Assembly: GCA_947367855.1 (NCBI GenBank)
Contig: CANBFE010000001.1
Coordinates: forward strand, 372,001-436,000
Length of the DNA stretch: 64,000 nt
Direction of reading: 5' to 3'
DNA from: an uncultured Lachnospiraceae bacterium
GTDB taxonomy: Bacteria > Bacillota > Clostridia > Lachnospirales > Lachnospiraceae
Position 1 is the stretch's first letter; the number at the start of each line of letters is the position of its first letter. Shown here piece after piece: positions 48,303 to 57,442 of this stretch. The notes under the pieces were generated by a model. It worked only from the letters and a program-made list of their open reading frames with translations, did no database searches and was not told the origin of the DNA. The translations under genes were made by a program, and so were the position numbers.

Positions 48303-48376
48303 AGCCCGGATACTGTTTCAATATGGGGGGAGTTTATTATTAGTCAGTCAGGATAAACAGTTGCCCGGGCTTTTTT
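48303..48376 (+). terminator. Leader terminator (candidate attenuator/riboswitch)
   Basis: AGCCCGG (48303-48309) pairs with CCGGGCT (48365-48371). ACTGTTT (48312-48318) pairs with AAACAGT (48355-48361) above a small internal loop, and a T-run follows. It lies between the strong promoter and the hemerythrin gene, so it must be read through or be conditional. The ~36-base loop contains GGGGGGAG. I do not recognise a known riboswitch class. Confidence 0.6.
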
Positions 48377-48403
48377 GTTGCTATCATATTCAGGGGGTCA
48401 GAA

Positions 48404-49768
48404 ATGGAGAATCAGAAGTTTGTATGGCATGAGAGGTACAACATTGGTGTGGAGGATATTGACAGGGAGCACAGGAAACTGTTTAATGTCATGAACAAAT
48501 TGTTTTCCTATGGAGGCGCCGTTGACGAGAAAAGCCGTTGGGCCTATCAGGAGGGAATTAAATTTTTCAAGGGCCATGCCATGAAGCATTTCGCAGAGGA
48601 AGAAGTCTACATGGCTTCCATTGGCTATGAAGGGTATGAGACCCATCGGCGTCTGCATGATATTTTTCGAAAAAAGACACTTCCCGAGATCGAGAAGGAG
48701 CTGATGCAAACCAGATATTCCCAGGAGGCGGTGGAACATTTTCTCGGCGTGTGCGCAGGCTGGCTTATCGGGCATACCATGACGGAAGACCGTGCCATTG
48801 CAGGAGGGGTTTCCAGCAGGTGGATCGGTCTTCTGCCGGAGGAAGAGCAGGCTGCCATGAAGAAGACTATCATCCAGATGCTGAAGGAGCTGTTTCAGCT
48901 GGACGCCCGTGTGATCAGCGAAAGCTACAGCGGGGAGAAATTCGGAAACGGTTTTTACTACCGTCTGCTTTATGGTTCGGACAAGGGGGAAAAGTGGGAG
49001 TTTTTGTTGGTATTTGAGGAGAAGCTTCTGGTAAATACGGTGGGCAGCATTGTGGATTCCGATTCCGAGAAGGTGAACGTGATGATGATGAATGCCACCA
49101 GGTATATTGCAAAACAGTTTGTGGAGCGCATCATGGCTCATTTTCCCATCCAGGGACAGGTGGAGTTAAGAGAGGAAAACCTGCTGTCATACAAGCAGTT
49201 TGACAGGGTATTCGGACAGCATAATCCTCAGAGCAGCCTGCTTTTTGATACGGGGGCAGGGTATTTTGCCTACTGCATGCTGGCGCCCCATATGCTGGAT
49301 GATTCTTCAGCACCCTCATTGAAGGCGGATAATGCCATGGCGCAGATTCAGAAATACCTGCAGGAGGCTGAGCTTGCGAATCAGAACAGCGGGAAAAAGA
49401 AGATACTGGTGGTGGATGATTCTGCCCTGATCCTGCAGGCCATGAAGGAACTCTTTGACAAGGATTATGAAGTGGCTACGGCAAAATCCGGGGTTGCGGC
49501 CATCCGCGCCATGACGCTTGATAAGCCGGATCTGGTACTGTTGGATTACGAGATGCCGGTGTGCAACGGGGAGCAGGTTCTTGGGATGATACGGGCGGAA
49601 GAAGCGTTTCTGGATACTCCGGTGATCTTTCTTACCGGCACGGTGGACAAGGAGCGTATCCAGAGACTTCTCCCCCTGAAACCGGCCGGATACCTGTTAA
49701 AGACCATACGGCCACAGGAAATAAAGGGAACCATTGACGATTTCTTCAGGCAGAGGTCGGAATCATAG
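48404..49768 (+). CDS. Hemerythrin - CheX-like - receiver fusion protein
   Basis: 454 residues in three parts. Residues ~1-135 are a bacteriohemerythrin: WHERYNIGVEDIDREHRKLF, FKGHAMKHFAEEEVYM, ETHRRLHDIF, HTMTEDRAI, with the His/Glu/Asp ligands of a di-iron O2-binding centre. The middle (~165-300) has SGEKFGNGFYYRLLYG-type and NATRYIAKQFVERIM segments resembling CheC/CheX-type chemotaxis phosphatase folds; the assignment is tentative. Residues ~325-450 are a receiver with VVDDSALILQAMKELF, LVLLDYEMPVCNGEQV, FLTGT and YLLKTI. It likely senses oxygen or redox state and feeds a phosphorelay or motility pathway. Confidence 0.85.
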   Translation: MENQKFVWHERYNIGVEDIDREHRKLFNVMNKLFSYGGAVDEKSRWAYQEGIKFFKGHAMKHFAEEEVYMASIGYEGYETHRRLHDIFRKKTLPEIEKELMQTRYSQEAVEHFLGVCAGWLIGHTMTEDRAIAGGVSSRWIGLLPEEEQAAMKKTIIQMLKELFQLDARVISESYSGEKFGNGFYYRLLYGSDKGEKWEFLLVFEEKLLVNTVGSIVDSDSEKVNVMMMNATRYIAKQFVERIMAHFPIQGQVELREENLLSYKQFDRVFGQHNPQSSLLFDTGAGYFAYCMLAPHMLDDSSAPSLKADNAMAQIQKYLQEAELANQNSGKKKILVVDDSALILQAMKELFDKDYEVATAKSGVAAIRAMTLDKPDLVLLDYEMPVCNGEQVLGMIRAEEAFLDTPVIFLTGTVDKERIQRLLPLKPAGYLLKTIRPQEIKGTIDDFFRQRSES

Positions 49769-49818
49769 TACTTTGAATATACCATGCCGAACAAAGATAC
49801 CAGTCAGGAGGACAGAAC

Positions 49819-52800
49819 ATGCCACAGAGAAGCGATATCCACAAAGTACTGATCATAGGGTCAGGTCCCATTATTATCGGCCAGGCCTGCGAATTTGATT
49901 ATTCCGGAACTCAGGCCTGTAAGGCACTGAAGAGGCTGGGATACGAGATCGTATTGGTGAATTCCAATCCGGCTACCATCATGACGGACCCGGAGATGGC
50001 GGATGTCACCTACATAGAACCACTGAATAAGGAGCGCCTGGAGCAGATCATTGCCAAGGAGCGGCCGGATGCGCTTCTGCCAAACCTGGGCGGGCAGTCT
50101 GGCCTGAACCTTTGCGCGGAGCTTGCAGCGTCAGGTATTCTGGAGAAGTACCAGGTAAAGGTGATCGGTGTTCAGGTAGATGCCATAGAACGGGGAGAGG
50201 ATCGTGTCGCATTTAAGAATGCCATGGATGCTCTGGGAATTGAGATGGCCAGGAGCCAGGTGGCGTATACCGTGGAAGAGGCTCTGGGGATTGCGGAAGA
50301 GCTTGGATATCCTGTGGTACTCCGACCGGCTTATACGATGGGAGGCGCAGGAGGCGGACTGGTATATAATAAGGAAGAACTGTGCACTGTCTGTGCCCGG
50401 GGACTGCAGGCTTCCCTTGTGGGACAGGTTCTGGTGGAAGAGTCCATTCTTGGATGGGAGGAACTGGAACTGGAGGTGGTGCGGGATGCAGACGGAAACA
50501 TGATCACTGTATGCTTTATTGAAAATATTGATCCCATGGGGGTTCATACAGGGGATTCCTTCTGCGCGGCACCCATGCTTACCGTTCCGGAGGAAGTACA
50601 GAGACGGCTTCAGGAGCAGGCATACCGGATTGTGGAGTCCGTGCAGGTCATCGGTGGTACAAATGTGCAGTTTGCCCATGACCCGGTCAGTGACAGAATC
50701 ATTGTGATTGAGATCAATCCCAGGACTTCCCGTTCTTCTGCCCTGGCTTCCAAGGCTACAGGCTTTCCCATCGCTCTTGTCAGCGCCATGTTGGCGGCAG
50801 GGCTTACATTAAAGGACATTCCCTGTGGAAAATACGGTACACTGGACCGGTATGTGCCGGATGGCGACTATGTGGTGATTAAGTTTGCCCGTTGGGCCTT
50901 TGAGAAATTCAAGGGCGTGGAGGACAGGCTTGGCACGCAGATGCGGGCCGTGGGCGAAGTCATGAGTATAGGCAAAAATTATAAGGAAGCCTTCCAGAAG
51001 GCGGTCCGCTCCCTGGAGACAGGGCATTACGGTCTTGGACTGATCCCTGGTCTGGAGGAGAAGTCCCTGGAGCAGTTGCTGCGCATGTTGGCCACACCTT
51101 CCAGCCAACGTCATTTCATTATGTACGAGGCATTGAAAAAGGGAGCCTCTGCGGATACAATACACGAAATTACAAGTGTGAAAAAGTGGTTTATAGAACA
51201 GATGAAAGAGTTGGCGGAAGAGGAGAGGGAGATTGCGAAGTGCAGGGGAGGACTTCCGGGTGATGAAACACTGAACCGGGCAAAAAGAGACGGATTTTCG
51301 GATAAGTATCTGAGCCTGCTTCTGGATATTCCGGAGGGGCAGATCCGGAAACGGCGCATGGAGATCGGAGTGGAGGAAAATTGGGAAGGGGTTCATGTAA
51401 GCGGTACTCCGGACAGCGCATATTATTTTTCCACTTATAATGCGCCGGATAAAAATCCTGTCAGCACAGGGAAGCCCAAGGTGATGATTCTGGGCGGCGG
51501 TCCCAACCGGATCGGTCAGGGAATTGAATTTGACTACTGCTGTGTCCATGCGTCCATGGCCCTGAAGAAACTGGGATTTGAGACCATCATAGTCAACTGC
51601 AATCCGGAGACGGTATCAACGGATTATGATACTTCTGACAAGCTGTATTTTGAACCGCTGACTCTGGAAGATGTGCTGAGTATATATAGGAAGGAACAGC
51701 CCGTTGGCGTGATCGCGCAGTTTGGAGGACAGACGCCCTTGAATCTGGCGGCGGATCTGGAGAAAAACGGTGTGCGGATTCTGGGCACTGCGCCGGATGT
51801 GATAGACCTTGCGGAGGACAGGGATTTGTTCCGGGCCATGATGGATAAGCTGGGAATTCCCATGCCGGAGTCGGGCATGGCTACAACAGTGGAGGAGGCG
51901 CTGGAGATTGCACACCGCATCGGGTATCCGGTGATGGTGCGTCCTTCCTATGTACTGGGAGGCCGTGGCATGGAAGTGGTGTATCAGGATGCCAGCCTTT
52001 CCGATTATATGAGGGCAGCGGTGGGAGTGACACCGGACCGTCCCATCCTGATAGACAGATTTTTAAATCATGCCATTGAATGTGAGGCGGATGCCATCAG
52101 TGACGGAACCCATGCGTTTGTTCCTGCAGTGATGGAGCATATAGAACTTGCAGGGATCCATTCCGGAGATTCCGCATGTATCATTCCCTCCAGACATATT
52201 TCCAGGGAAAATGTGGCAACCATAAAGGAATATACCAGAAAGATCGCTGAGGAGATGCATGTGCGGGGACTGATGAACATGCAGTATGCCATTGAAAACG
52301 GCAGGGTGTATGTGCTGGAGGCAAATCCCAGGGCTTCCCGCACGGTTCCGCTTGTATCCAAAGTCTGCAATATCCGCATGGTTCCTCTGGCCACGGAGAT
52401 TATTACTGCAGATATCACCGGGCGTCCTTCCCCGGTTCCGGGCTTAAAGGAAAAGCTGATTCCTTATTACGGGGTGAAGGAAGCGGTGTTCCCGTTCAAC
52501 ATGTTTCCGGAGGTGGACCCTGTTTTGGGACCGGAAATGCGTTCCACCGGGGAAGTGTTGGGACTTTCCACCTCCGTGGGGGAAGCGTTTTTCAAGTCTC
52601 AGGAAGCCACACAGACCAGACTGCCATTACGGGGGACGGTGCTTATCAGCGTAAACCGCAGGGATAAGGCCGAGGTGGTTGAGGTGGGACAGGCTTTTCA
52701 GGAAGCAGGTTTTCAGATTCTTGCCACAGGCACCACCTGCACCCTGCTCAGGGAGGCGGGCATTGAGGCCAGGCTTGTGAAAAAGTTCTATGAGGGCAGG

Positions 52801-53055
52801 CCCAATGTTCTGGATTTTATAACCAGGGGCGAGATAGACATGATCATCAATTCACCGGCAGGCGACGACAGTGAATATGATGACAGCTACCTGAGAAAAG
52901 CGGCCATCAAGGCAAAGATTCCCTATATGACCACCATTGCCGCTGCCAGAGCCACAGCGGAGGGTATCCTTCATGTGCAGAGGGTGGGCAATAACGGCCA
53001 GGTGCATTCCCTGCAGGAGCTGCATTCGCTGATTCAGGATGTGGAAAGCTGCTGA
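49819..53055 (+). CDS. carB: Carbamoyl-phosphate synthase large subunit
   Basis: 1078 residues, full length. Two homologous ATP-grasp halves: GSGPIIIGQACEFDYSGTQA, RPAYTMGGAGGG and EINPRTSRSSALASKATG in the first; GGGPNRIGQGIEFDYCCVHA, RPSYVLGGRGM and EANPRASRTVPLVSKV in the second. The C-terminal ~140 residues are the MGS-like allosteric domain. It makes carbamoyl phosphate for pyrimidine and arginine synthesis with the glutaminase subunit CarA. carA is not adjacent; the upstream gene is the unrelated hemerythrin fusion. AGGAGGACAG precedes the ATG. Confidence 0.97.
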   Translation: MPQRSDIHKVLIIGSGPIIIGQACEFDYSGTQACKALKRLGYEIVLVNSNPATIMTDPEMADVTYIEPLNKERLEQIIAKERPDALLPNLGGQSGLNLCAELAASGILEKYQVKVIGVQVDAIERGEDRVAFKNAMDALGIEMARSQVAYTVEEALGIAEELGYPVVLRPAYTMGGAGGGLVYNKEELCTVCARGLQASLVGQVLVEESILGWEELELEVVRDADGNMITVCFIENIDPMGVHTGDSFCAAPMLTVPEEVQRRLQEQAYRIVESVQVIGGTNVQFAHDPVSDRIIVIEINPRTSRSSALASKATGFPIALVSAMLAAGLTLKDIPCGKYGTLDRYVPDGDYVVIKFARWAFEKFKGVEDRLGTQMRAVGEVMSIGKNYKEAFQKAVRSLETGHYGLGLIPGLEEKSLEQLLRMLATPSSQRHFIMYEALKKGASADTIHEITSVKKWFIEQMKELAEEEREIAKCRGGLPGDETLNRAKRDGFSDKYLSLLLDIPEGQIRKRRMEIGVEENWEGVHVSGTPDSAYYFSTYNAPDKNPVSTGKPKVMILGGGPNRIGQGIEFDYCCVHASMALKKLGFETIIVNCNPETVSTDYDTSDKLYFEPLTLEDVLSIYRKEQPVGVIAQFGGQTPLNLAADLEKNGVRILGTAPDVIDLAEDRDLFRAMMDKLGIPMPESGMATTVEEALEIAHRIGYPVMVRPSYVLGGRGMEVVYQDASLSDYMRAAVGVTPDRPILIDRFLNHAIECEADAISDGTHAFVPAVMEHIELAGIHSGDSACIIPSRHISRENVATIKEYTRKIAEEMHVRGLMNMQYAIENGRVYVLEANPRASRTVPLVSKVCNIRMVPLATEIITADITGRPSPVPGLKEKLIPYYGVKEAVFPFNMFPEVDPVLGPEMRSTGEVLGLSTSVGEAFFKSQEATQTRLPLRGTVLISVNRRDKAEVVEVGQAFQEAGFQILATGTTCTLLREAGIEARLVKKFYEGRPNVLDFITRGEIDMIINSPAGDDSEYDDSYLRKAAIKAKIPYMTTIAAARATAEGILHVQRVGNNGQVHSLQELHSLIQDVESC

Positions 53056-53092
53056 TCATGGTGTCAGGGAGAACCAGGAGGAAGGAGGGAAA

Positions 53093-53257
53093 ATGTATAT
53101 TATCAGCAAATCTGACGAGAGAAAACAGCGGGAACGGGAGGTTCTGAAAACCTATCATTATTCAGAAAATGCTCCTGCGGAAATCCGTGAATACGCGGAA
53201 GGGGCGGCGGAGGGAATCCGACAGGCCCTGAAAATACTGGAAGAGAAGAGGAGGTGA
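53093..53257 (+). CDS. 54-residue protein of unknown function
   Basis: Begins MYIISKSDERKQREREVLKT and ends EGIRQALKILEEKRR; charged and helical. AAGGAGGGAAA gives a strong ribosome binding site. It lies 4 bp before the lectin-fold gene and is surely co-transcribed with it. Possibly an accessory protein of that gene. Confidence 0.6.
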   Translation: MYIISKSDERKQREREVLKTYHYSENAPAEIREYAEGAAEGIRQALKILEEKRR

Positions 53258-53261
53258 CGGG

Positions 53262-54386
53262 GTGCACGATTTCAGTGATCTGAAACTGGCCATAGAGGCC
53301 CTAAGCGGAGGAAGCAACACGGTAATTCTGGATGATGTGGGACTGCCCAGCATCGTGGTGGCGGTTCCGAAGCTGTATCTCTCGGATCTGTTGGAGGATG
53401 CTCCCAGAGTTCCTCATCCGGCATGGTTGGTAGACGGCATGGAGAAGGATGTAATCTATGTCAGCAAATACATGAATATTGTCAGGGATGACAGAGCTTA
53501 TTCCCTGCCGGCCCAGGATCCCAGAGTATTTTTCACCTATGACCAGGCCAATGATTTCTGCCTGAATAAGGGAGCAGGGTGGCATCTGATGACAAATGCC
53601 CTTTGGGCCGCGATTGCCCTCTGGAGTAAGCGGAACGGAACTATGTCTGAGGGAAATACCAACAACGGAGAGAATTTTTACGCGCCTCATGAAAAGGGCG
53701 TTCCATCCTCCGGATACAGGGATAATGTATACCGGACAGCCACCGGAACCGGGCCTTCCACCTGGTTTCACAACCACAATGTCTCCGGTATTGCGGATCT
53801 GACCGGGAATCTGTGGGAGTGGGTCAGTGGACTGCGGCTGCTGAACGGTGAGATCCAGGTGATTCCTGACGGCACGGCTGCTGCCTTTAACCGCGGCATT
53901 CACAAAGCCGACAGCCACTTATGGCATGCCATTACGGAAGAAGGTGTGTATGCTGCCCATGGGGAGAAGAATACCCTGAAGCTTTCCTCCCGCCATCCCG
54001 GAGACGGCATTGAGGCCGACCATGTGCTGGAGGGCAGCCCGGTATATGATATTTCCATTGAGAATTATGCATTTACGGACAGGGAAAGTACGGGAAATTT
54101 CGGATATTACGACTGTCGTTTCAGTGAGCTGCGGGCTGCGGAGGGAGTGAAGATTCCGCTTCTCATGAAGGCCCTGGCGCTTTATCCGGAAAATAACGGA
54201 GAGCGGGATGGCATCTTCGTGATGCGCAATTACGGGGAGCGTATGGCAGTAAGGGGCGGAAAGCATGACAGCCGGGACCGGGCCGGACAGTTCGCTCTGC
54301 ATTTCTATAATCCCAGGTATTACCACGGGGGCAGTGCCATTGGCTTCCGGTCTGCCTATGTCAATTTGAATGGAGACAGGGTTTAG
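53262..54386 (+). CDS. FGE-sulfatase/C-type-lectin-fold protein, candidate DGR target
   Basis: 374 residues from a GTG start preceded by GAGGAGGTGA. No signal peptide. Residues ~45-374 have formylglycine-generating-enzyme-like features: FFTYDQANDFCLNKGAGWHL, MTNALWAAIALWSKRNGT, NVSGIADLTGNLWEWVSGLR. The C-terminus, RGGKHDSRDRAGQFALHF up to SAIGFRSAYV, has the RGG...AGxFAL...IGFR frame of diversity-generating retroelement (DGR) variable proteins. Between these anchors many codons are of the NAY type (His, Asp, Tyr, Asn). No reverse transcriptase or template repeat is found in this window. Alternatively an invariant phage-tail-like binding protein. Confidence 0.75.
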   Translation: MHDFSDLKLAIEALSGGSNTVILDDVGLPSIVVAVPKLYLSDLLEDAPRVPHPAWLVDGMEKDVIYVSKYMNIVRDDRAYSLPAQDPRVFFTYDQANDFCLNKGAGWHLMTNALWAAIALWSKRNGTMSEGNTNNGENFYAPHEKGVPSSGYRDNVYRTATGTGPSTWFHNHNVSGIADLTGNLWEWVSGLRLLNGEIQVIPDGTAAAFNRGIHKADSHLWHAITEEGVYAAHGEKNTLKLSSRHPGDGIEADHVLEGSPVYDISIENYAFTDRESTGNFGYYDCRFSELRAAEGVKIPLLMKALALYPENNGERDGIFVMRNYGERMAVRGGKHDSRDRAGQFALHFYNPRYYHGGSAIGFRSAYVNLNGDRV

Positions 54387-54521
54387 CCAGATTTTCACTT
54401 TGTGGCTGAATATTGTAAATATTTTCATTTTCCATTGCATCAGGAGGCAAATAGTTATATAATAAAAAATATCAGCCACATCTTATGCGTTTCATTTACA
54501 GAATATGCAAAAAAGGGAGAA

Positions 54522-55604
54522 ATGATGTCTGTTATGTCTTCATTTTCAATAGAGGAAATTCTTCGCACCGCCAGAGAGGCCGGGGCCAGTGATGTTCATC
54601 TGGCAGCGGGACTGCCTCCGAAGATGCGTGTCAACGGTACGCTTGTGACCATGAACCATTCCAGAATAACACCTTCGGATACGTTGGACATCCTGATTTC
54701 GGTGATGCCGGAGGTTCAGCGCCAGAAGTTTGAGGAGAAAGGGGAATATGACTTTTCCTTTGCCGTTCCGGAATGTGGAAGGTGCCGTGCCAATGCCTAT
54801 AAACAGAAGGGGAGTGTGGCTTTTGCCCTGCATCTTGTGGATGCAAAGGTGCCGTCTCCTGAGGAGCTGGGCATGCCCGAGTCCGTTGCCGGGCTGTATG
54901 AAAGGGAAAGCGGACTGGTGTTGGTCACAGGACCCTCCGGAAGCGGCCGGTCTGCCACGTTGGCATCCCTTGTGGATCAGATTAATGAGAACCGGGACGC
55001 GCTGATCATCACGTTGGAGGATCCCATAGAATATATGCATTCCCATAAACGTGCCATGGTAAACCAACGGGAGATGGGGTTGGACAGCAGATGCTACGCA
55101 GATGCTTTAAAGGCTGCCCTGCGGGAAGACCCGGATGTGATTCTGGTGGGGGAACTTCGGGACCCTGAGAGCGTCAGTGAGGCAATTACGGCTGCGGAGA
55201 CAGGGCATCTGGTGCTTTCCTCCCTTCATGCCTCCAATGTGGCCAATGCGTTGGATGGTATTCTGGATATGTATCCGCCCCACAGACAGGAGAGAATCCG
55301 GGAGAGACTGGCAGAGGTTTTGGAGGCGGTTGTGTCCCAACGTCTGATTCCTGCAGGGGACGGCCAGGGGCGGGTGGCAGCTTTTGAAGTGCTGCTGAAT
55401 AACCAGGAAGTGCGGCGGATCATACGGGAAGGCAGTATGCAGAGACTGCGGGAGGAGATGTACAGCGGTATGGAGCAGGGGATGCTTCCCCTGGACGAGT
55501 CTGTGGGAAAGCTGTATTCCGACGGCAGGATCAGCAGGGACACGGCTCTCCGCTACATGGGGAATCCGGAGGAACTGGAGGAGAACGGATCTGCCGGGGG
55601 ATGA
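54522..55604 (+). CDS. pilT: PilT-like type IV pilus ATPase with altered Walker A
   Basis: 360 residues. N-terminal PAS-like domain (ASDVHLAAGLPPKMRVNGTL) and C-terminal RecA-like ATPase. The Walker A motif reads GPSGSGRS, with Arg in place of the invariant Lys. The Asp box LIITLEDPIEYMH, Walker B DVILVGELRD and His box GHLVLSSLHASNVANAL are all kept. PilT powers pilus retraction; the Lys change could weaken ATP binding. ATG 54522 follows AAGGGAG closely; ATG 54525 or 54534 are possible. No other pilus gene is in the window. Confidence 0.85.
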   Translation: MMSVMSSFSIEEILRTAREAGASDVHLAAGLPPKMRVNGTLVTMNHSRITPSDTLDILISVMPEVQRQKFEEKGEYDFSFAVPECGRCRANAYKQKGSVAFALHLVDAKVPSPEELGMPESVAGLYERESGLVLVTGPSGSGRSATLASLVDQINENRDALIITLEDPIEYMHSHKRAMVNQREMGLDSRCYADALKAALREDPDVILVGELRDPESVSEAITAAETGHLVLSSLHASNVANALDGILDMYPPHRQERIRERLAEVLEAVVSQRLIPAGDGQGRVAAFEVLLNNQEVRRIIREGSMQRLREEMYSGMEQGMLPLDESVGKLYSDGRISRDTALRYMGNPEELEENGSAGG

Positions 55605-55684
55605 TTCCCTCCGCCTGAACCGAGTTTGTAAAACGAAATATCAGGAGTGCTGTCTGAGACTGGCAGCATTCTGGGGCGTAATAT

Positions 55685-55714
55685 TCCGGAACCCTGATTT
55701 GAAAAGGTTCCGGA
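55685..55714 (+). terminator. Probable terminator after pilT-like gene
   Basis: 9 bp stem (55685-55693 with 55706-55714), 12-base loop, followed by a moderately T-rich CCCTTTCT. The rest of the 217 bp gap before comM is AT-rich with no gene seen. Confidence 0.5.
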
Positions 55715-55821
55715 GCCCTTTCTAAAGTCTGTTTTCATTCAAAATGTAAAATTTTCATCAAAATTCAGCCCCGCTTGTCCGGGCATAAAATTCAGTCAGA
55801 ACAAAAATCGGGAGGTAATAT

Positions 55822-57387
55822 ATGTATAGTACGGTTGTTTCCGGGGCGCTTCATGGTGTCTCGGCTTACCTGGTATCCGTGGAGGTGGACATTGCCAATG
55901 GACTGCCGGCTTTTTTCATGGTAGGTTCCCTGAGCACGGAGGTGCGGGAATCCCGGGAGAGGGTGACTGTTGCCCTGAAAAATGTGGGGCTGAGTCTTCC
56001 TCCAAAGCGGATTACAGTCAATTTGTCACCGGCAGACCGAAGGAAGGAGGGGACGGCTTTTGATCTCCCCATTGCGGTGGGTATGTTGGAATCCCTGGGC
56101 CTGATTCCTCTAAAAGCAGCTGAGGGAATCCTGTTTCTCGGGGAACTGGGACTGGACGGTGAAATAAAAAAAGTACGGGGTGCGCTTCCCATTGTACAGG
56201 CTGCTGCGGAGAGCGGCATCAGGCAGTGTATCGTGCCGACAGCCAATGCAAAGGAGGCGGCAGTGGTTCCGGGAATGACTGTGCGCGGGGCAGAAAATTT
56301 CCTGGATATTCTGCATTTTCTGATGGCGGGGCAGAAGGAGCAGGGGGATATTCTGGAGACCATCCGGGTAGACACAGATCGTCTTTTCAATGGGGAAGGT
56401 GAAAAAAGCCGGAAAAACATCCAGGACCGTCTTGATTTCAGCCAGGTTACGGGGCAGGAAAGCGCCAGAAGGGCTGCGGAGATTGCTGCAGCGGGTTTTC
56501 ACAATCTGTTGATGGTGGGGCCTCCGGGGGCAGGAAAATCCATGATCGCAAAGCGGATCCCGGGCATTCTGCCCCCGCTTACCCTGGAGGAGAGCCTTGA
56601 GGTGACTGCTGTGGTCAGCGTGGCCGGATTGTTGGAGGAGGGGGAATCCCTGGTGACGGAACGGCCTTTCAGGAGCCCGCACCATACCATTTCCCAGGCA
56701 GCTCTGATTGGAGGGAGCACAGTGCCCAGACCGGGAATGATTTCCCTGGCTCACAGAGGTGTGCTTTTTCTGGATGAACTGCCGGAATTTCAGCGAGCGG
56801 CGCTGGACGCCCTGAGACAGCCAATGGAAGAACGGAATGTAAACATTGCAAGGGCAAACGGAAATGTCACGTATCCAAGCGATTTTATGCTGGTCTGTGC
56901 CATGAATCCCTGTCCCTGTGGCTATTATCCGGACGGAAACCGCTGCAGCTGCTCGAAAACCCGCATCGGAAAGTATATGGGGAAGGTATCCGGACCCATT
57001 CTGGACAGGATAGACCTGTGTGTGGAGCTGCAGTCCGTAAACTATGCCAGTCTTAAGGAGAAGACAGGCGGGGAGGGAAGCGCTGAGATCCGGCGGCGGG
57101 TGGAAAGGGCAAGGCAGATTCAGAAACAGCGCTTTGCAGGCACAGGGTACCGGTTTAACGGAGATATCGAGGCTGCGGTCATGGAAAATTACTGTTTTCT
57201 GGGTCCGGAGGAGCAGCTGTGCATGGAAAAGCTGTACAATTCGCTGCAGCTCAGCGCCAGGGCATACCACCGTATTCTGAGGGTGGGCAGAACCATTGCA
57301 GATCTGGACGGCGAGGAACGAATCCGGGTACGGCATCTGATGGAAGCGGCGTTTTACAGACCTTCCATGGAGTACTGGGGGCATTAA
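55822..57387 (+). CDS. comM: ComM/YifB family AAA+ ATPase
   Basis: 521 residues. N-terminal ChlI-type domain (VDIANGLPAFFMVGSLSTEV; RITVNLSPADRRKEGTAFDL) with Lon-protease-like fold, then Mg-chelatase-type AAA+ with Walker A GPPGAGKS, Walker B GVLFLDELPEF and sensor MNPCPCGYYPD, and the C-terminal lid (RAYHRILRVGRTIADLDGEE). ComM is a hexameric helicase that aids branch migration of incoming DNA in natural transformation. It precedes dprA by 56 bp, a common competence pairing. Confidence 0.95.
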   Translation: MYSTVVSGALHGVSAYLVSVEVDIANGLPAFFMVGSLSTEVRESRERVTVALKNVGLSLPPKRITVNLSPADRRKEGTAFDLPIAVGMLESLGLIPLKAAEGILFLGELGLDGEIKKVRGALPIVQAAAESGIRQCIVPTANAKEAAVVPGMTVRGAENFLDILHFLMAGQKEQGDILETIRVDTDRLFNGEGEKSRKNIQDRLDFSQVTGQESARRAAEIAAAGFHNLLMVGPPGAGKSMIAKRIPGILPPLTLEESLEVTAVVSVAGLLEEGESLVTERPFRSPHHTISQAALIGGSTVPRPGMISLAHRGVLFLDELPEFQRAALDALRQPMEERNVNIARANGNVTYPSDFMLVCAMNPCPCGYYPDGNRCSCSKTRIGKYMGKVSGPILDRIDLCVELQSVNYASLKEKTGGEGSAEIRRRVERARQIQKQRFAGTGYRFNGDIEAAVMENYCFLGPEEQLCMEKLYNSLQLSARAYHRILRVGRTIADLDGEERIRVRHLMEAAFYRPSMEYWGH

Positions 57388-57442
57388 GGGGACAGTGCGG
57401 CCGGGCGGAGAACAAGGCGGAAGGATGGAGGAAGGGGAGCAC

